Shown here: in pieces, positions 7,667 through 15,541 of the stretch
Position numbering within the stretch: position 1 is the first letter of the stretch
How the letters are laid out: every line of letters begins with the position of its first letter
Assembly: GCA_023404955.1 (NCBI GenBank)
Contig: JAEXZY010000099.1
Coordinates: 89,099-153,098, forward strand
Source: Actinomycetes bacterium
GTDB lineage: Bacteria > Actinomycetota > Actinomycetes > Mycobacteriales > Mycobacteriaceae
Reading direction: 5' to 3'
DNA length: 64,000 bases
Notes under the pieces: model-generated
What the model saw: only the letters and a program-made list of their open reading frames with translations
Databases searched by the model: none
Told to the model about the DNA's origin: nothing
Position numbers and translations under genes: made by a program

Positions 7667-8118
7667 GGGATACCGTAGCGACAGCACTCCGCGACCACCA
7701 ACCAGCACAACGCCGGGACCGCACCACACGTCCCGGCTACACCATCTGGATTGACTGCTGCAGCGGCTGCGACTGGGAAGGCGACGACCACCAAGCCCAC
7801 CTCGCCGAAGTCGTCACCGAAGCAGTCATGTCGTGGGACACCCTCATACACCTCGTGGACAAGCACTACCCGGCAGACATCTTTCCCACGATGGAAGACA
7901 TTCCCAACCGTGACCCGGGGCCGCGCATCATCTCGCTGCTGCGGCAACTGAGCTACCACCGCGCTTTCGTCAAGGCTCTTGTCACGAAGTCGGAACGGTT
8001 CATCTGCCCGGTCTGCGAATACCTGTTTGACGAATGCGAATGCGGCGTCGGGGCAGACAATTTCGCCGCCAGCATCCAGGACGAGCTTGGGGTTTCTCAG
8101 AGAGGAGAACAGCAGTGA
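7663..8118 (+). CDS. Hypothetical early protein (151 aa)
   Basis: ATGA-coupled. Two putative metal sites: DCCSGCDWEG near residue 32 and CPVCEYLFDECEC near 115-127. The middle is helical. Function unknown. Confidence 0.78.
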   Translation: MRDTVATALRDHQPAQRRDRTTRPGYTIWIDCCSGCDWEGDDHQAHLAEVVTEAVMSWDTLIHLVDKHYPADIFPTMEDIPNRDPGPRIISLLRQLSYHRAFVKALVTKSERFICPVCEYLFDECECGVGADNFAASIQDELGVSQRGEQQ

Positions 8119-8306
8119 GCGGGTGGGCTGAAGGTCCGGGCGGAGGGCTGCTTGCGCAGGCGATAGCGGATGCGTTCGGCCGCGCTGCTGATGCAGACAA
8201 CCACGGGATGATTCCAGGCAGTCATGAGCGTCCTGGCGGGCCGGAATGCCGTTGTGGCGCTGGCTGGGACCGGTGGAACGACAAGTGTGGAGGGGAACAG
8301 CAGTGA
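8115..8306 (+). CDS. Small hypothetical protein (63 aa)
   Basis: GTGA-coupled start, AGAGGAG site. Ends with a CRCGAGWDRWNDKC block. Function unknown. Confidence 0.68.
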   Translation: MSGWAEGPGGGLLAQAIADAFGRAADADNHGMIPGSHERPGGPECRCGAGWDRWNDKCGGEQQ

Positions 8307-8638
8307 GCCCAGAAGAGGTCATCGCCAGCGTGATTAAGCGGGCTGAGGACGACGCCTATCTCCACGGCGCGTGGAACTCGCGGCCGGACGTGCAGCCAGC
8401 AGACGTCCTCGAGGCCCTTCGTAGTTCGGGTTACGCCGTCATAGCCCTACCCGAGCCGAACCAAGGCTGGGGTGTCCATCCCGGCTTCATGGTCGATGAG
8501 TCGTACATCGTGGGCGCTTCTCCTGAGCAGGTGTTTTTGGAGGACGACGACGCGGTGACAGCTCTCCCGCCATCCAAAGCACGAGCAATCGCTGCGGCAC
8601 TTCTCGCTGCTGCAAACAAGGCAGAGGGGCGCGCATGA
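8303..8638 (+). CDS. Hypothetical early protein (111 aa)
   Basis: GTGA-coupled. Helical and acidic; begins VSPEEVIASVIKRAEDDAYL and ends with an Ala-rich helix. A helix pair separated by VIALPEPNQGWGVH. Function unknown. Confidence 0.75.
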   Translation: MSPEEVIASVIKRAEDDAYLHGAWNSRPDVQPADVLEALRSSGYAVIALPEPNQGWGVHPGFMVDESYIVGASPEQVFLEDDDAVTALPPSKARAIAAALLAAANKAEGRA

Positions 8639-9189
8639 ACCAGGAATGGCGACAGGTAGTTGGGGCGTCGGGCTACGAGGTAAGTGCAGACGGGCAGGTG
8701 CGAAGTATTGAGAGAGTTGTGCAGTATTCCAGCGGTTCTGTCCGTACCTATTCAAGTGTTCTGCTCAAGCAGGTCGACTATCGAGGTTATCGACGAGTGT
8801 GTTTTCGAGGAGACGATGGCCGCAGGCTCAGCCGTCAAGTCCACAGCCTCGTCTGCCGGGCGTTCCACGGCCCCCCATCTGAGGGGCAAGAGGTAAGGCA
8901 CCTCAACGGCATTAAAGATGACAACCGCGCTGAAAACTTAGCGTGGGGCACAAAGTCCGAGAACGCACAAGATTCCGTCTCGCACGGTGTGCATCCGATG
9001 GCCCGGAAGACGCATTGCCCGAAGGGGCATCCATATGAGTACGAGTACTCAGGCGAGTGGGGAAAGTTGCGGACCTGTGGGCCATGTCGACGGGATCGAC
9101 AGCGCAAAGAATGGCACGAGAAACGCAAACATCTTCGCAGAGCCAAACGCGCTGTCAGTGTTCTACCCGAACAGGAGAGCGGGCAATGA
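8635..9189 (+). CDS. NUMOD4-HNH homing-type endonuclease
   Basis: 184 residues. N-terminal NUMOD4 motif (EWRQVVGASGYEVSADGQVR) followed by an HNH core (QVHSLVCRAFHG ... VRHLNGIKDDNRAENLAWGT) and a C-terminal extension with CPKGHPY and CGPCRRDRQ zinc-like motifs. Typical free-standing phage homing nuclease. It contains a GATC at about 9093, rare in the neighbouring genes, consistent with recent insertion even though it is neatly coupled to both neighbours. Confidence 0.9.
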   Translation: MNQEWRQVVGASGYEVSADGQVRSIERVVQYSSGSVRTYSSVLLKQVDYRGYRRVCFRGDDGRRLSRQVHSLVCRAFHGPPSEGQEVRHLNGIKDDNRAENLAWGTKSENAQDSVSHGVHPMARKTHCPKGHPYEYEYSGEWGKLRTCGPCRRDRQRKEWHEKRKHLRRAKRAVSVLPEQESGQ

Positions 9190-9350
9190 ACGAGATGTAC
9201 CAACTGGCGCTGGAGCTGCTGCGCACCGTGGAGGACTACCACACGGACGGCACGGAAGCGGAGCAGGCGATGGCCGACCACATCCTTAATGGCCACAGTC
9301 TTCCGGCGTTGGTTCATGAGCTGCACAAAATCGTCAGGGAGGCGAAATGA
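9186..9350 (+). CDS. Small hypothetical protein (54 aa)
   Basis: ATGA-coupled on both sides. Wholly helical, acidic (LALELLRTVEDYHTDGTEAE). Function unknown. Confidence 0.7.
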   Translation: MNEMYQLALELLRTVEDYHTDGTEAEQAMADHILNGHSLPALVHELHKIVREAK

Positions 9351-9484
9351 GCTGGTACGCAGACCGGGCAGAAGAACTGCTCAACGGCGAACACCGGCAG
9401 CAGGGAGATGAACTTGCCGCCATCGCTTACGCCGTCCTTGCCGTATTTGACCGTCTCCCAACACCTCCGGAGGATGCGTCGTGA
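9347..9484 (+). CDS. Small hypothetical protein (45 aa)
   Basis: ATGA-coupled. Product begins MSWYADRAEELLNGEHRQQG and is helical. Resembles short MSxYADRAEELL-type proteins common in mycobacteriophage early regions. Function unknown. Confidence 0.65.
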   Translation: MSWYADRAEELLNGEHRQQGDELAAIAYAVLAVFDRLPTPPEDAS

Positions 9485-9618
9485 ACGTGGACATCATGTT
9501 GTCTGCCAGGTCAACGCGTCTTTTTCATCGTTCAGCGTGGGGACGGGCACACCCGTACTGCACCCGTTGCGGAGGGGCGAGACCTGTGGGGCATCAATGT
9601 TTGAGAGGGAACCGGTAA
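9481..9618 (+). CDS. Very small basic Cys-rich protein (45 aa)
   Basis: GTGA-coupled start and TAATG junction. Contains CTRCGGARPVGHQC, a possible CxxC-HxxC finger. Kept because it fills the gap exactly between two coupled genes. Confidence 0.55.
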   Translation: MNVDIMLSARSTRLFHRSAWGRAHPYCTRCGGARPVGHQCLRGNR

Positions 9619-9971
9619 TGGGCTACACCCGCCACCACGCCATCATCGTCACCTCATTCGATGACGAACTACTCCAACAGGCCCACACCCAAGCCGTCGA
9701 GTTGGGAATGTCGGTCACCCCCATCATCAGCGGGGCAGTCAACTTCTACAGCACCTTCCTTGTCGGCCCTGACGGCTCCAAAGAAGGCTGGGACGAATCC
9801 GACAAGGGCAATGAGCAGCGCGCCGAATTCACGGACTGGCTAGACCAACAACGCCACAACGATGACTCGAGCAACCTTGATTGGGCCGAAGTGCAGTACG
9901 GCGACGATGACGCCCATAACTACGTGGTGCGCGACAGCGACGAACACTATCGACGGAGGCACGGACTGTGA
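9618..9971 (+). CDS. Hypothetical early protein (117 aa)
   Basis: Start at the TAATG overlap. Begins MGYTRHHAIIVTSFDDELLQ; an alpha/beta fold is suggested by AIIVTS, SVTPIISGAVNFYSTFLVGP and a tail rich in Asp/His. The sequence type is frequent in actinophages, function unknown. Confidence 0.76.
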   Translation: MGYTRHHAIIVTSFDDELLQQAHTQAVELGMSVTPIISGAVNFYSTFLVGPDGSKEGWDESDKGNEQRAEFTDWLDQQRHNDDSSNLDWAEVQYGDDDAHNYVVRDSDEHYRRRHGL

Positions 9972-10654
9972 GCGACGACGTCTGCCCGCACTGCAACCAC
10001 CGCTGGTCCGGGCACGCCCAAAAGTGGATGGGTGAACACCGCCGCTGCTACTGCGGATGCATGTGGGCAGTACCAGAACCGCCACCGAAACCGGAACCCG
10101 TAGACCCGCGACCCGTCGTCTACCTGGTGATGGACAACCAGATTGAAAGCAACGAGGTCATCCGCGTCTACACCGACAAGGCGGAAGCGGACGCGTTCGT
10201 GGAGGCGTTCAACCACACCCGCGGCGGATGGTACGAGGTGGAGGAACACCATCTCGGCGCCCCCAATGTTCCGTTCGACGGACCCGTGTGGCACGCCTCC
10301 TGGACAACCCGCCGCAAGCTGAAAAGCGAACGGCAACTGGCCCTGAGGCTGGACAATGGATTCACGATGGTCGTCCCGTCGGCCGTCCCTTCTGGCGCCG
10401 GATACCGCTACCAAGAGTTCTTCACCGGCAACTGGGGACTGAACCAACCCGAGCTTGAAGAACCTCCAGTGTGGATTGACTCGTTCCATGAGCCGTGGCA
10501 GGAGTGGCACGAAGGCGACCCTGTTCCCGAGGCTGAAGTGAAGTCCATCGAGGAGCATCGGGTGATTGTTCGGGGGACATCGAAAACTGCTGTTGAGCAG
10601 CTACTTAGGTCTACGGCACAAGCCGTGAAGGTTGAGTTGGAGGCAAAGCAGTGA
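9968..10654 (+). CDS. Hypothetical early protein with N-terminal zinc finger (228 aa)
   Basis: GTGA start. N-terminal CPHCNHRWSGH ... CYCGC finger, proline linker (PEPPPKPEPVDPRP), then a beta-rich domain beginning VVYLVMDNQIESNEVIRVYT. No enzymatic motif. Coupled to the GIY-YIG gene. Confidence 0.8.
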   Translation: MSDDVCPHCNHRWSGHAQKWMGEHRRCYCGCMWAVPEPPPKPEPVDPRPVVYLVMDNQIESNEVIRVYTDKAEADAFVEAFNHTRGGWYEVEEHHLGAPNVPFDGPVWHASWTTRRKLKSERQLALRLDNGFTMVVPSAVPSGAGYRYQEFFTGNWGLNQPELEEPPVWIDSFHEPWQEWHEGDPVPEAEVKSIEEHRVIVRGTSKTAVEQLLRSTAQAVKVELEAKQ

Positions 10655-11238
10655 CCAGTCGGGCCGACCTCAAGCCGCTGGTTCTCTACCGGTTCTTCGA
10701 CGCCGAGGACGCCCTGCTATACGTCGGCATCACCAACAGCCCGCAGGGGCGCTATAACCAGCACCGCGGCGACAAGCGGTGGTTCAAGGACGTGGTGCGC
10801 TCCACAATGGAGCACTTCAAGACTCGAGAAGAGTTGGAGGCGGCGGAAATCATCGCCATCCAAACCGAGAAGCCCAAGTACAACATCCGCCACTCGGTGA
10901 TATCGCCACAGAAGCAGATATCAGTTGGACCACGCGCTATTTGGCGCCACAGTGCCGATGCCAACCACTTCAAGCGGCCCGACGCCATTGCGACTGATGA
11001 GCCCTCCATTGAGGAGCGGGAACGCCGATTGGATGCCCTAGAGGACATCTACGCCAAGCGCTCGATGCTCATAGCCACATGGCCCTGTCCGGACTGCAAT
11101 TACATCCTGCTCACCCTGCAATTCGACGGCCTCGTCAAGTGCCTGAACTGCTTGAATATGTGGGAGCCAGAAGAGTTGTCGCCAGGTCACCAGTCCTGGA
11201 TACGGGAAATGATGTCCACTCTAGGAGAGCCCAAGTGA
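10651..11238 (+). CDS. GIY-YIG family endonuclease
   Basis: 195 residues. Residues about 9-35 match the GIY-YIG core (VLYRFFDAED, LLYVGIT, then GRYNQH), with the expected Arg and the later catalytic Glu helix (LEAAEIIAIQTEKPKYN, about 65-82). The C-terminal CPDCNY ... CLNCLNMW is a zinc ribbon. Such enzymes serve as homing nucleases or in DNA processing. GTGA-coupled. Confidence 0.88.
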   Translation: MTSRADLKPLVLYRFFDAEDALLYVGITNSPQGRYNQHRGDKRWFKDVVRSTMEHFKTREELEAAEIIAIQTEKPKYNIRHSVISPQKQISVGPRAIWRHSADANHFKRPDAIATDEPSIEERERRLDALEDIYAKRSMLIATWPCPDCNYILLTLQFDGLVKCLNCLNMWEPEELSPGHQSWIREMMSTLGEPK

Positions 11239-12182
11239 CCGAGTGCCGCCGCTGTGCCCGCAAGTGCGAGCTGTTCATTTGCTCCACCTGCGTCGACAAC
11301 CTCCGGACTCAGCTGTACGACTTGAGGTGGTGGCTTGACCGGCTCATGGAGTCCGTTGTGGGCCAGGTGAAGTTGTCTGATGGCGGAAGGCGCACAAGCC
11401 GACGCGACGTCCTCCATGGGGACGACAGCCTCGCCAGCCATATCGCCAAGTTTCCCAATGAGAATGAGGTCGACCTTCGCAAGGCTCGTCGGCAGCGTGA
11501 ACGAATCGCGCTGCACAACGCCCTGGCGATTGGCCGGGTCAACGGTCGAGCCTCCGACGAGTACGACCGCATCAACAACACCTTGAGCACGTGGATTCGG
11601 GATATTTGCGAGACCCGCGGACTTGAGACCCCGAAGTTGAACACCGCAACCGCGATGGCGTGGTGGCTGGCTAAGAATGTCACGGCAATAGCAGCTCAGG
11701 AATCGGCTGCTGAGTGCTGCGAGGACATCGCAGTCGCTATTAAGCACGTGGAGCGCATCGTCAACCGCCCCACACCGCCTCGAGCCATTGGGCCGTGCAT
11801 CACCGACCCTGCGCCTGATGAGGTGCTGGAGAAGCGCAGAGACGCAGGGGACTACTCCACGCGCTGCAACCTTGAGTTGACCGCAGCGCACAAAGCCAAA
11901 TCCGTTACCTGCCCTCAATGCAAAATCACCCACGCCGATGTTGAAGCCGTGGTGGACCAGAACATCGCCGAGATGGGCGAGACCAACATGACCATCCGCA
12001 TGCTGGTGGACGTGGTACTCCCTCGACTCAATGAGGTTGTCCCCCAGAGGACGCTGGAGCAGTGGATTAAGCGCGGATGGCTCGAGGTTCGCGGCCACGA
12101 CCCCGCGGGAGCGCAGATGGTCCGACTGAACGACGTAAGGGATTTGCGCGCCAGTCGGCCACGACACAAGAAAGCAAGTTAA
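11235..12182 (+). CDS. Putative DNA-binding protein with zinc finger and C-terminal HTH
   Basis: 315 residues. N-terminal CRRCARKCELFICSTCVDNL finger, long helical middle, CPQCK near residue 238 and a MerR/HTH-like C-terminus (LNEVVPQRTLEQWIKRGWLE, then HDPAGAQMVRLNDVRDL). This layout is common in early regions of mycobacteriophages, where it is annotated as a helix-turn-helix protein. It closes a run of coupled genes and may regulate the operon. Confidence 0.82.
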   Translation: MTECRRCARKCELFICSTCVDNLRTQLYDLRWWLDRLMESVVGQVKLSDGGRRTSRRDVLHGDDSLASHIAKFPNENEVDLRKARRQRERIALHNALAIGRVNGRASDEYDRINNTLSTWIRDICETRGLETPKLNTATAMAWWLAKNVTAIAAQESAAECCEDIAVAIKHVERIVNRPTPPRAIGPCITDPAPDEVLEKRRDAGDYSTRCNLELTAAHKAKSVTCPQCKITHADVEAVVDQNIAEMGETNMTIRMLVDVVLPRLNEVVPQRTLEQWIKRGWLEVRGHDPAGAQMVRLNDVRDLRASRPRHKKAS

Positions 12183-12304
12183 CCCAGCGTGTTCGGTGAC
12201 AAACGCAGGATGTTGTGTCAAAATGGCGCTGAGACTACCAGTGGTAGACCTATGCCAATTCCCGGCAAAACTCCTCGCGTGAACCCCGACAGGGGGATTT
12301 TGTC
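12183..12304 (+). promoter_or_regulatory. Intergenic leader with palindrome and RBS hairpin
   Basis: The first non-coding gap of over 100 bp in the early operon. It holds a perfect palindrome CTACCA-G-TGGTAG at 12235-12247 and a small hairpin CCCC-GACA-GGGG at 12284-12295 that includes the AGGGGG ribosome binding site of the next gene. A TCAAAAT at about 12219 could be a -10 box. Probably a re-initiation point with translational control. Confidence 0.45.
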
Positions 12305-12496
12305 ATGCCGTATACAGCTTCCCTGTCTACCTCCATCACGTTCGCCCGCAGCCGATGGTTATCGGCCCGCCAGGATGGCTGCGCCGACCAAATCGTGTTC
12401 TGGCGTAAACGAACCGATGAACTTCTGGACGAGTGGATTGCGCGACGTGAAGCCGACACGGTGGACGCGTCAGCAAAGACGCCCCAGCAGGCGTGA
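12305..12496 (+). CDS. Small hypothetical protein (63 aa)
   Basis: ATG with AGGGGG site 8 nt upstream inside a small hairpin. Helical C-terminal part (IVFWRKRTDELLDEWIARRE). Function unknown. Confidence 0.62.
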   Translation: MPYTASLSTSITFARSRWLSARQDGCADQIVFWRKRTDELLDEWIARREADTVDASAKTPQQA

Positions 12497-12570
12497 CCTG
12501 CGCAAAGTCTCAAAATGTAGCCGCCGGTAATTCCGGTCAGCTAACTCTCCGACCAGCCCTAGGAGAACCC

Positions 12571-13017
12571 ATGTCGCATCAGCCAGCGCATTCGTTCACC
12601 GACATACACGATGAGAACGTCCGTCTCATAGTGGAACGCAATACCGACGGCTCCCTATGGGTTTCCGCTGCCAACCACAACAACGACCACGTTGTGGGGA
12701 TGGACCTGACCGCCGCAGAGGCGGTCCACTTGGGCGCTTTCTTGATTGCCGAGTTCGCCGTATCCAAGGGTGTGGCTCGTAGGAAGTTGGAAGAAGCTCT
12801 CGGCCTCGACCCCGTACGGGACGCTGGCCAATTGGCGGGCGTCGGAGTGGCCGGCCAGATAGGCCGCCCGCCTATCGGCGCTGAGTGGTACGACAAGTTG
12901 CAACGCGGTATGGCGGCCACTCGACCGCCGCTGCCGCACATAGCGGAGCCCCTGACCAACTTCATCAACAACATCACTGTTGTGAAGCGGCCCTGGTGGA
13001 AGTTCTGGGGCAAGTGA
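12571..13017 (+). CDS. Hypothetical early protein (148 aa)
   Basis: Start placed at the ATG preceded by TAGGAGAACCC; a GTG at 12493 (coupled to the preceding stop) would add 26 residues. The middle (LWVSAANHNNDHVVGMDLTA ... HLGAFLIAEFAVSKGVARR) looks like an alpha/beta domain; the C-terminus is VVKRPWWKFWGK. Function unknown. Confidence 0.75.
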   Translation: MSHQPAHSFTDIHDENVRLIVERNTDGSLWVSAANHNNDHVVGMDLTAAEAVHLGAFLIAEFAVSKGVARRKLEEALGLDPVRDAGQLAGVGVAGQIGRPPIGAEWYDKLQRGMAATRPPLPHIAEPLTNFINNITVVKRPWWKFWGK

Positions 13018-13190
13018 TGCTCACCCTCCGTAAACGCGTTTGGTCGACGCAACGCACAGCCAAGCTGACTACCGCTCAGTGGGTGCGCATGACGTCGGCG
13101 CGTATCTCGTATTGGCTTGAGCACAGCGCCTATCGGTGCCCGATTTGCCGGGTCAACCACAACCTCGACGAGGTGTGGTGCACCTGGTGA
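13017..13190 (+). CDS. Small CxxC protein (57 aa)
   Basis: TGATG-coupled start. Basic N-terminus and a C-terminal YRCPICRVNHNLDEVWC zinc-binding motif. Function unknown. Confidence 0.65.
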   Translation: MLTLRKRVWSTQRTAKLTTAQWVRMTSARISYWLEHSAYRCPICRVNHNLDEVWCTW

Positions 13191-13630
13191 ACCTCGCTGA
13201 ACGTCTCGCCCCGAAACTGGCGTCTCTGAATCATCCCGGAGACGCCGAGCATGACCCGTTCCCGCTCATCATCCCCAGCTTTCAAACAGCCTTGCTCCCT
13301 GAAGGTATGGCTGCTGAGGATGCAGCCCAGTTGGGTATGCCGTCCCCGGATATCGCGCTGCACTTCCTCGAGGCGCTGTTTGAACTCATCCGCATTGAGG
13401 GTGGGCCCGACCTTAACGACCCTGAGCTGATGCCTAAACGCCAAGCGGAAATCAAAGCCGAACTGGCACAGCTGCGTGAGATAGCCGAGCCGAAGGCCAC
13501 CGCGTTCAAGAAGCCAAAGGGCGTGTGCGGCGGTCACGCAGGGCGGGTTATGGCACGAGATTTACATACGGACGAACCGGTGTTTCCTTGCGAAATGCTG
13601 GTCCACAAATGCTCCGCCAAGCAGCGCTAA
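13187..13630 (+). CDS. Hypothetical early protein (147 aa)
   Basis: GTGA-coupled start. Helical; no recognisable motif beyond HAGRVMARDLHTDEPVFPC near the C-terminus. Followed by the HNH leader element rather than a coupled gene, so the operon was probably split here by insertion of the HNH cassette. Confidence 0.74.
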   Translation: MNLAERLAPKLASLNHPGDAEHDPFPLIIPSFQTALLPEGMAAEDAAQLGMPSPDIALHFLEALFELIRIEGGPDLNDPELMPKRQAEIKAELAQLREIAEPKATAFKKPKGVCGGHAGRVMARDLHTDEPVFPCEMLVHKCSAKQR

Positions 13631-13646
13631 AATAGCTCTGAACTGG

Positions 13647-13717
13647 TAAAATACGAATGTAAGGCCCCGGCGAGGACGGCAATCCTCCCGGGGTGTGAGC
13701 GACCTATTGAGGAGGTC
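13647..13717 (+). ncRNA. Structured leader of HNH gene, copy 2
   Basis: Extended -10 TGGTAAAAT (TAAAAT at 13647-13652), then a two-tier hairpin: CCCCGG 13665-13670 with CCGGGG 13688-13693, and GAGGA 1372-76 region with TCCTC 13683-13687. A second hairpin GACCT 13701-13705 with AGGTC 13713-13717 covers the AGGAGG ribosome binding site of the GTG at 13721. The same architecture with compensating base changes occurs at 48.63 kb. Likely a cis-acting RNA or attenuated promoter leader travelling with the HNH gene. Confidence 0.55.
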
Positions 13718-13720
13718 ACT

Positions 13721-14332
13721 GTGCCCAATCGTAACCCCGGACCATGCAGCATCGAAGGGTGCCACCGCCCGGCCCGCGCCCGCACCTGGTGCGTCACCCA
13801 CTACACCCGGTGGGCAAGACATGGTGACCCGGTCAACGCCCCTTCTCGGCCAAGTTGTGGGATGACAACTGAGGGCCGGTTCTGGATTAAGGTCAACAAA
13901 TCTGATGGGTGCTGGGTTTGGATCGCCTCCAAAGATGCAAACGGCTACGGGAAATTTAACGACGGCCGCCAAAACGTGTTGGCGCATCGGTTCGCTTACG
14001 GCCTAGTTTTGGGCAGCATCCCTGTGGGGGCACATCTAGACCATGCCTGTCACAACACATCCTGCGTCCGCCCACACCCTGAGCATGTTCGAGCGGTGAC
14101 GCGAAAGCAGAACATGGAACACCGTCGCGGCGCGCAGAAGAACAATCTCTCCAGCGGGATACGTGGCGTGTCCTGGAGTAAAGAGATGAAGCGGTGGGAA
14201 GCCCACGTGACCAGTAACGGGAAGAAGTACGTTGCAGGGTATTTCGCCGACATCAACGAGGCGGCGGAAGCTGCACGGTTGAAGCGTAATGAGCTGTTCA
14301 CTCACAACGACGTTGACCGGAAGTCGGCATGA
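13721..14332 (+). CDS. HNH-AP2 homing endonuclease
   Basis: 203 residues. Finger CSIEGCHRPA ... CVTH at residues 7-27, HNH core (GCWVWIASKDANGYGKF, HRFAYG, HLDHACHNTSCVRP) at about 65-125, and a C-terminal AP2 DNA-binding domain (SGIRGVSWSKEMKRWEAHV, AGYFADINEAAEAARLKR) at about 140-190. Start GTG has a strong AGGAGG site folded into the leader hairpin. Contains GATC at about 13919, unlike the genes around it. Inserted between operon genes with its own leader, so a self-contained mobile unit. Confidence 0.92.
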   Translation: MPNRNPGPCSIEGCHRPARARTWCVTHYTRWARHGDPVNAPSRPSCGMTTEGRFWIKVNKSDGCWVWIASKDANGYGKFNDGRQNVLAHRFAYGLVLGSIPVGAHLDHACHNTSCVRPHPEHVRAVTRKQNMEHRRGAQKNNLSSGIRGVSWSKEMKRWEAHVTSNGKKYVAGYFADINEAAEAARLKRNELFTHNDVDRKSA

Positions 14333-14375
14333 GCCAATGCGAGCTGGTCAACCACAAGTGCGGGAGAATGGGCTG

Positions 14376-14717
14376 ATGGCCCTCACTCCTGACGCTCAGC
14401 GCGTCTACGACGCGTTCTGGTCCGCAGCAGACGCCCTCGCCGAGGACCCCACCGTGCACGGCATGGAGCAGCCCTACTTCGACAAAGACATGGGCATGGT
14501 CGACGGCTCCGGCACAGGCATTCCAGGACAGTTCTGGGAGCACTTCGCCGCAGCCCTGAATCTTCCCCGCAAGGTGTGGGTTGTTCTCGCCACCGAGGAT
14601 GACGACACCAGCCACGGATACCGTTATCTCAGTGGCGTGTTCAGCACTCCTGAGAAGGCGCAGGAGTACGCCGACAAGGGCTGGGCGATGGACGTTGATG
14701 AGGCAGAGGTCGAATGA
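14376..14717 (+). CDS. Hypothetical early protein (113 aa)
   Basis: TGATG-type start. Acidic; begins MALTPDAQRVYDAFWSAADA and ends with YLSGVFSTPEKAQEYADKGW, a pattern of small actinophage proteins. Function unknown. Confidence 0.75.
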   Translation: MALTPDAQRVYDAFWSAADALAEDPTVHGMEQPYFDKDMGMVDGSGTGIPGQFWEHFAAALNLPRKVWVVLATEDDDTSHGYRYLSGVFSTPEKAQEYADKGWAMDVDEAEVE

Positions 14718-14872
14718 GCGATGTTCCGGGCATCAACGCATCCATGGAGATGGGCCGCAAGCTAGGCCAGCGCATGGTCAAGTCCGTGATGCAAAGCCAT
14801 CTGGAGAAGTGCCCCAACCCTGACACCTGCTGCTGGTTCAAAGCTGCCGAGAACCTGCCGGAGGTCGAGTAA
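14714..14872 (+). CDS. Small hypothetical protein (52 aa)
   Basis: ATGA start and TAATG end. Helical with a HLEKCPNPDTCCWF Cys/His motif. Function unknown. Confidence 0.68.
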   Translation: MSDVPGINASMEMGRKLGQRMVKSVMQSHLEKCPNPDTCCWFKAAENLPEVE

Positions 14873-15132
14873 TGGCCCGTATGACGGTCACCGTGGATGG
14901 CACGGAAGTATTTGACGGCGAGTACGACAGCGTTGAAGGCCATATCGACAGCCGTACATTCACGTTGACAGCCCAACTACCGGAACGCCCCAAGCCAGAA
15001 CACGCTGTGCCCTCGGACGCAGCTATCGCTGCAGCCTTGCAGGCAACTCGCGGCAGATGCGCTTGCGGCCAGAACATTGACCTGCTTATCAGCGAATGCG
15101 AAGACTGCCTCGATGAGGGCGAAGGCTTCTAA
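14872..15132 (+). CDS. Tandem paralogue 1 of 3: small beta protein (86 aa)
   Basis: TAATG-coupled. N-terminus MARMTVTVDGTEVFDGEYD shares the pattern M-A-x-x-(V/I)-x-(V/F)-D-G-x-x-(I/F)-x-D with the next two genes. It carries an extra C-terminal CACGQN ... CEDC zinc motif. Function unknown; the trio probably arose by local duplication. Confidence 0.72.
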   Translation: MARMTVTVDGTEVFDGEYDSVEGHIDSRTFTLTAQLPERPKPEHAVPSDAAIAAALQATRGRCACGQNIDLLISECEDCLDEGEGF

Positions 15133-15332
15133 TGGCTCGCAGGTTGCGCATCGAGTTCGACGGCAAGGTCATCTACGACCACGACGTAGCCGACGACGAC
15201 GGCATCGTCTGGCGGACCAAGCACTCCGTACCGGAAGACTGGAACGCCACCACCCCCATCATTGACACGGTTGAGGTGAAGGCCAGTACCGAGCCGATGC
15301 ACACCCTTGAGCCGTTGTGGTGGAAGTACTGA
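15132..15332 (+). CDS. Tandem paralogue 2 of 3: small beta protein (66 aa)
   Basis: TAATG-coupled. N-terminus MARRLRIEFDGKVIYDHDVA matches the paralogue pattern. No zinc motif. Function unknown. Confidence 0.72.
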   Translation: MARRLRIEFDGKVIYDHDVADDDGIVWRTKHSVPEDWNATTPIIDTVEVKASTEPMHTLEPLWWKY

Positions 15333-15541
15333 TGGCCCAAGTGTTCGTCCGCGTCGATGGCCGCGTCATCTTCGACGGCGACGTCCCCGACTGGCATCCA
15401 CTACCCGACATCCCCAACAACCCCCAACCAGGCTCGTTCACTGACCTACCGAGGGCGCAGAAGCGGGCGGTGAAGCAGGCCATGTCGAAGGCAGCCCACG
15501 CCGCGTTGGACAAAGCACTGACTCGAACGTTCGGTGAGTGA
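15332..15541 (+). CDS. Tandem paralogue 3 of 3: small beta protein (69 aa)
   Basis: TGATG-coupled; the upstream in-frame start at 15317 is not needed. N-terminus MAQVFVRVDGRVIFDGDVPD matches the paralogue pattern; the C-terminal half is an amphipathic basic helix. Function unknown. Confidence 0.72.
   Translation: MAQVFVRVDGRVIFDGDVPDWHPLPDIPNNPQPGSFTDLPRAQKRAVKQAMSKAAHAALDKALTRTFGE

Noticed and set aside
11187..12221. 344-codon reverse ORF
   Set aside because: Antisense shadow of the 315-residue DNA-binding protein, no ribosome binding site.
14329..14376. 15-codon ORF between the HNH-AP2 gene and the next gene (MSQCELVNHKCGRMG)
   Set aside because: Both junctions are coupled (ATGA, TGATG), so it may be translated to carry ribosomes across, but it is too short to support as a protein.
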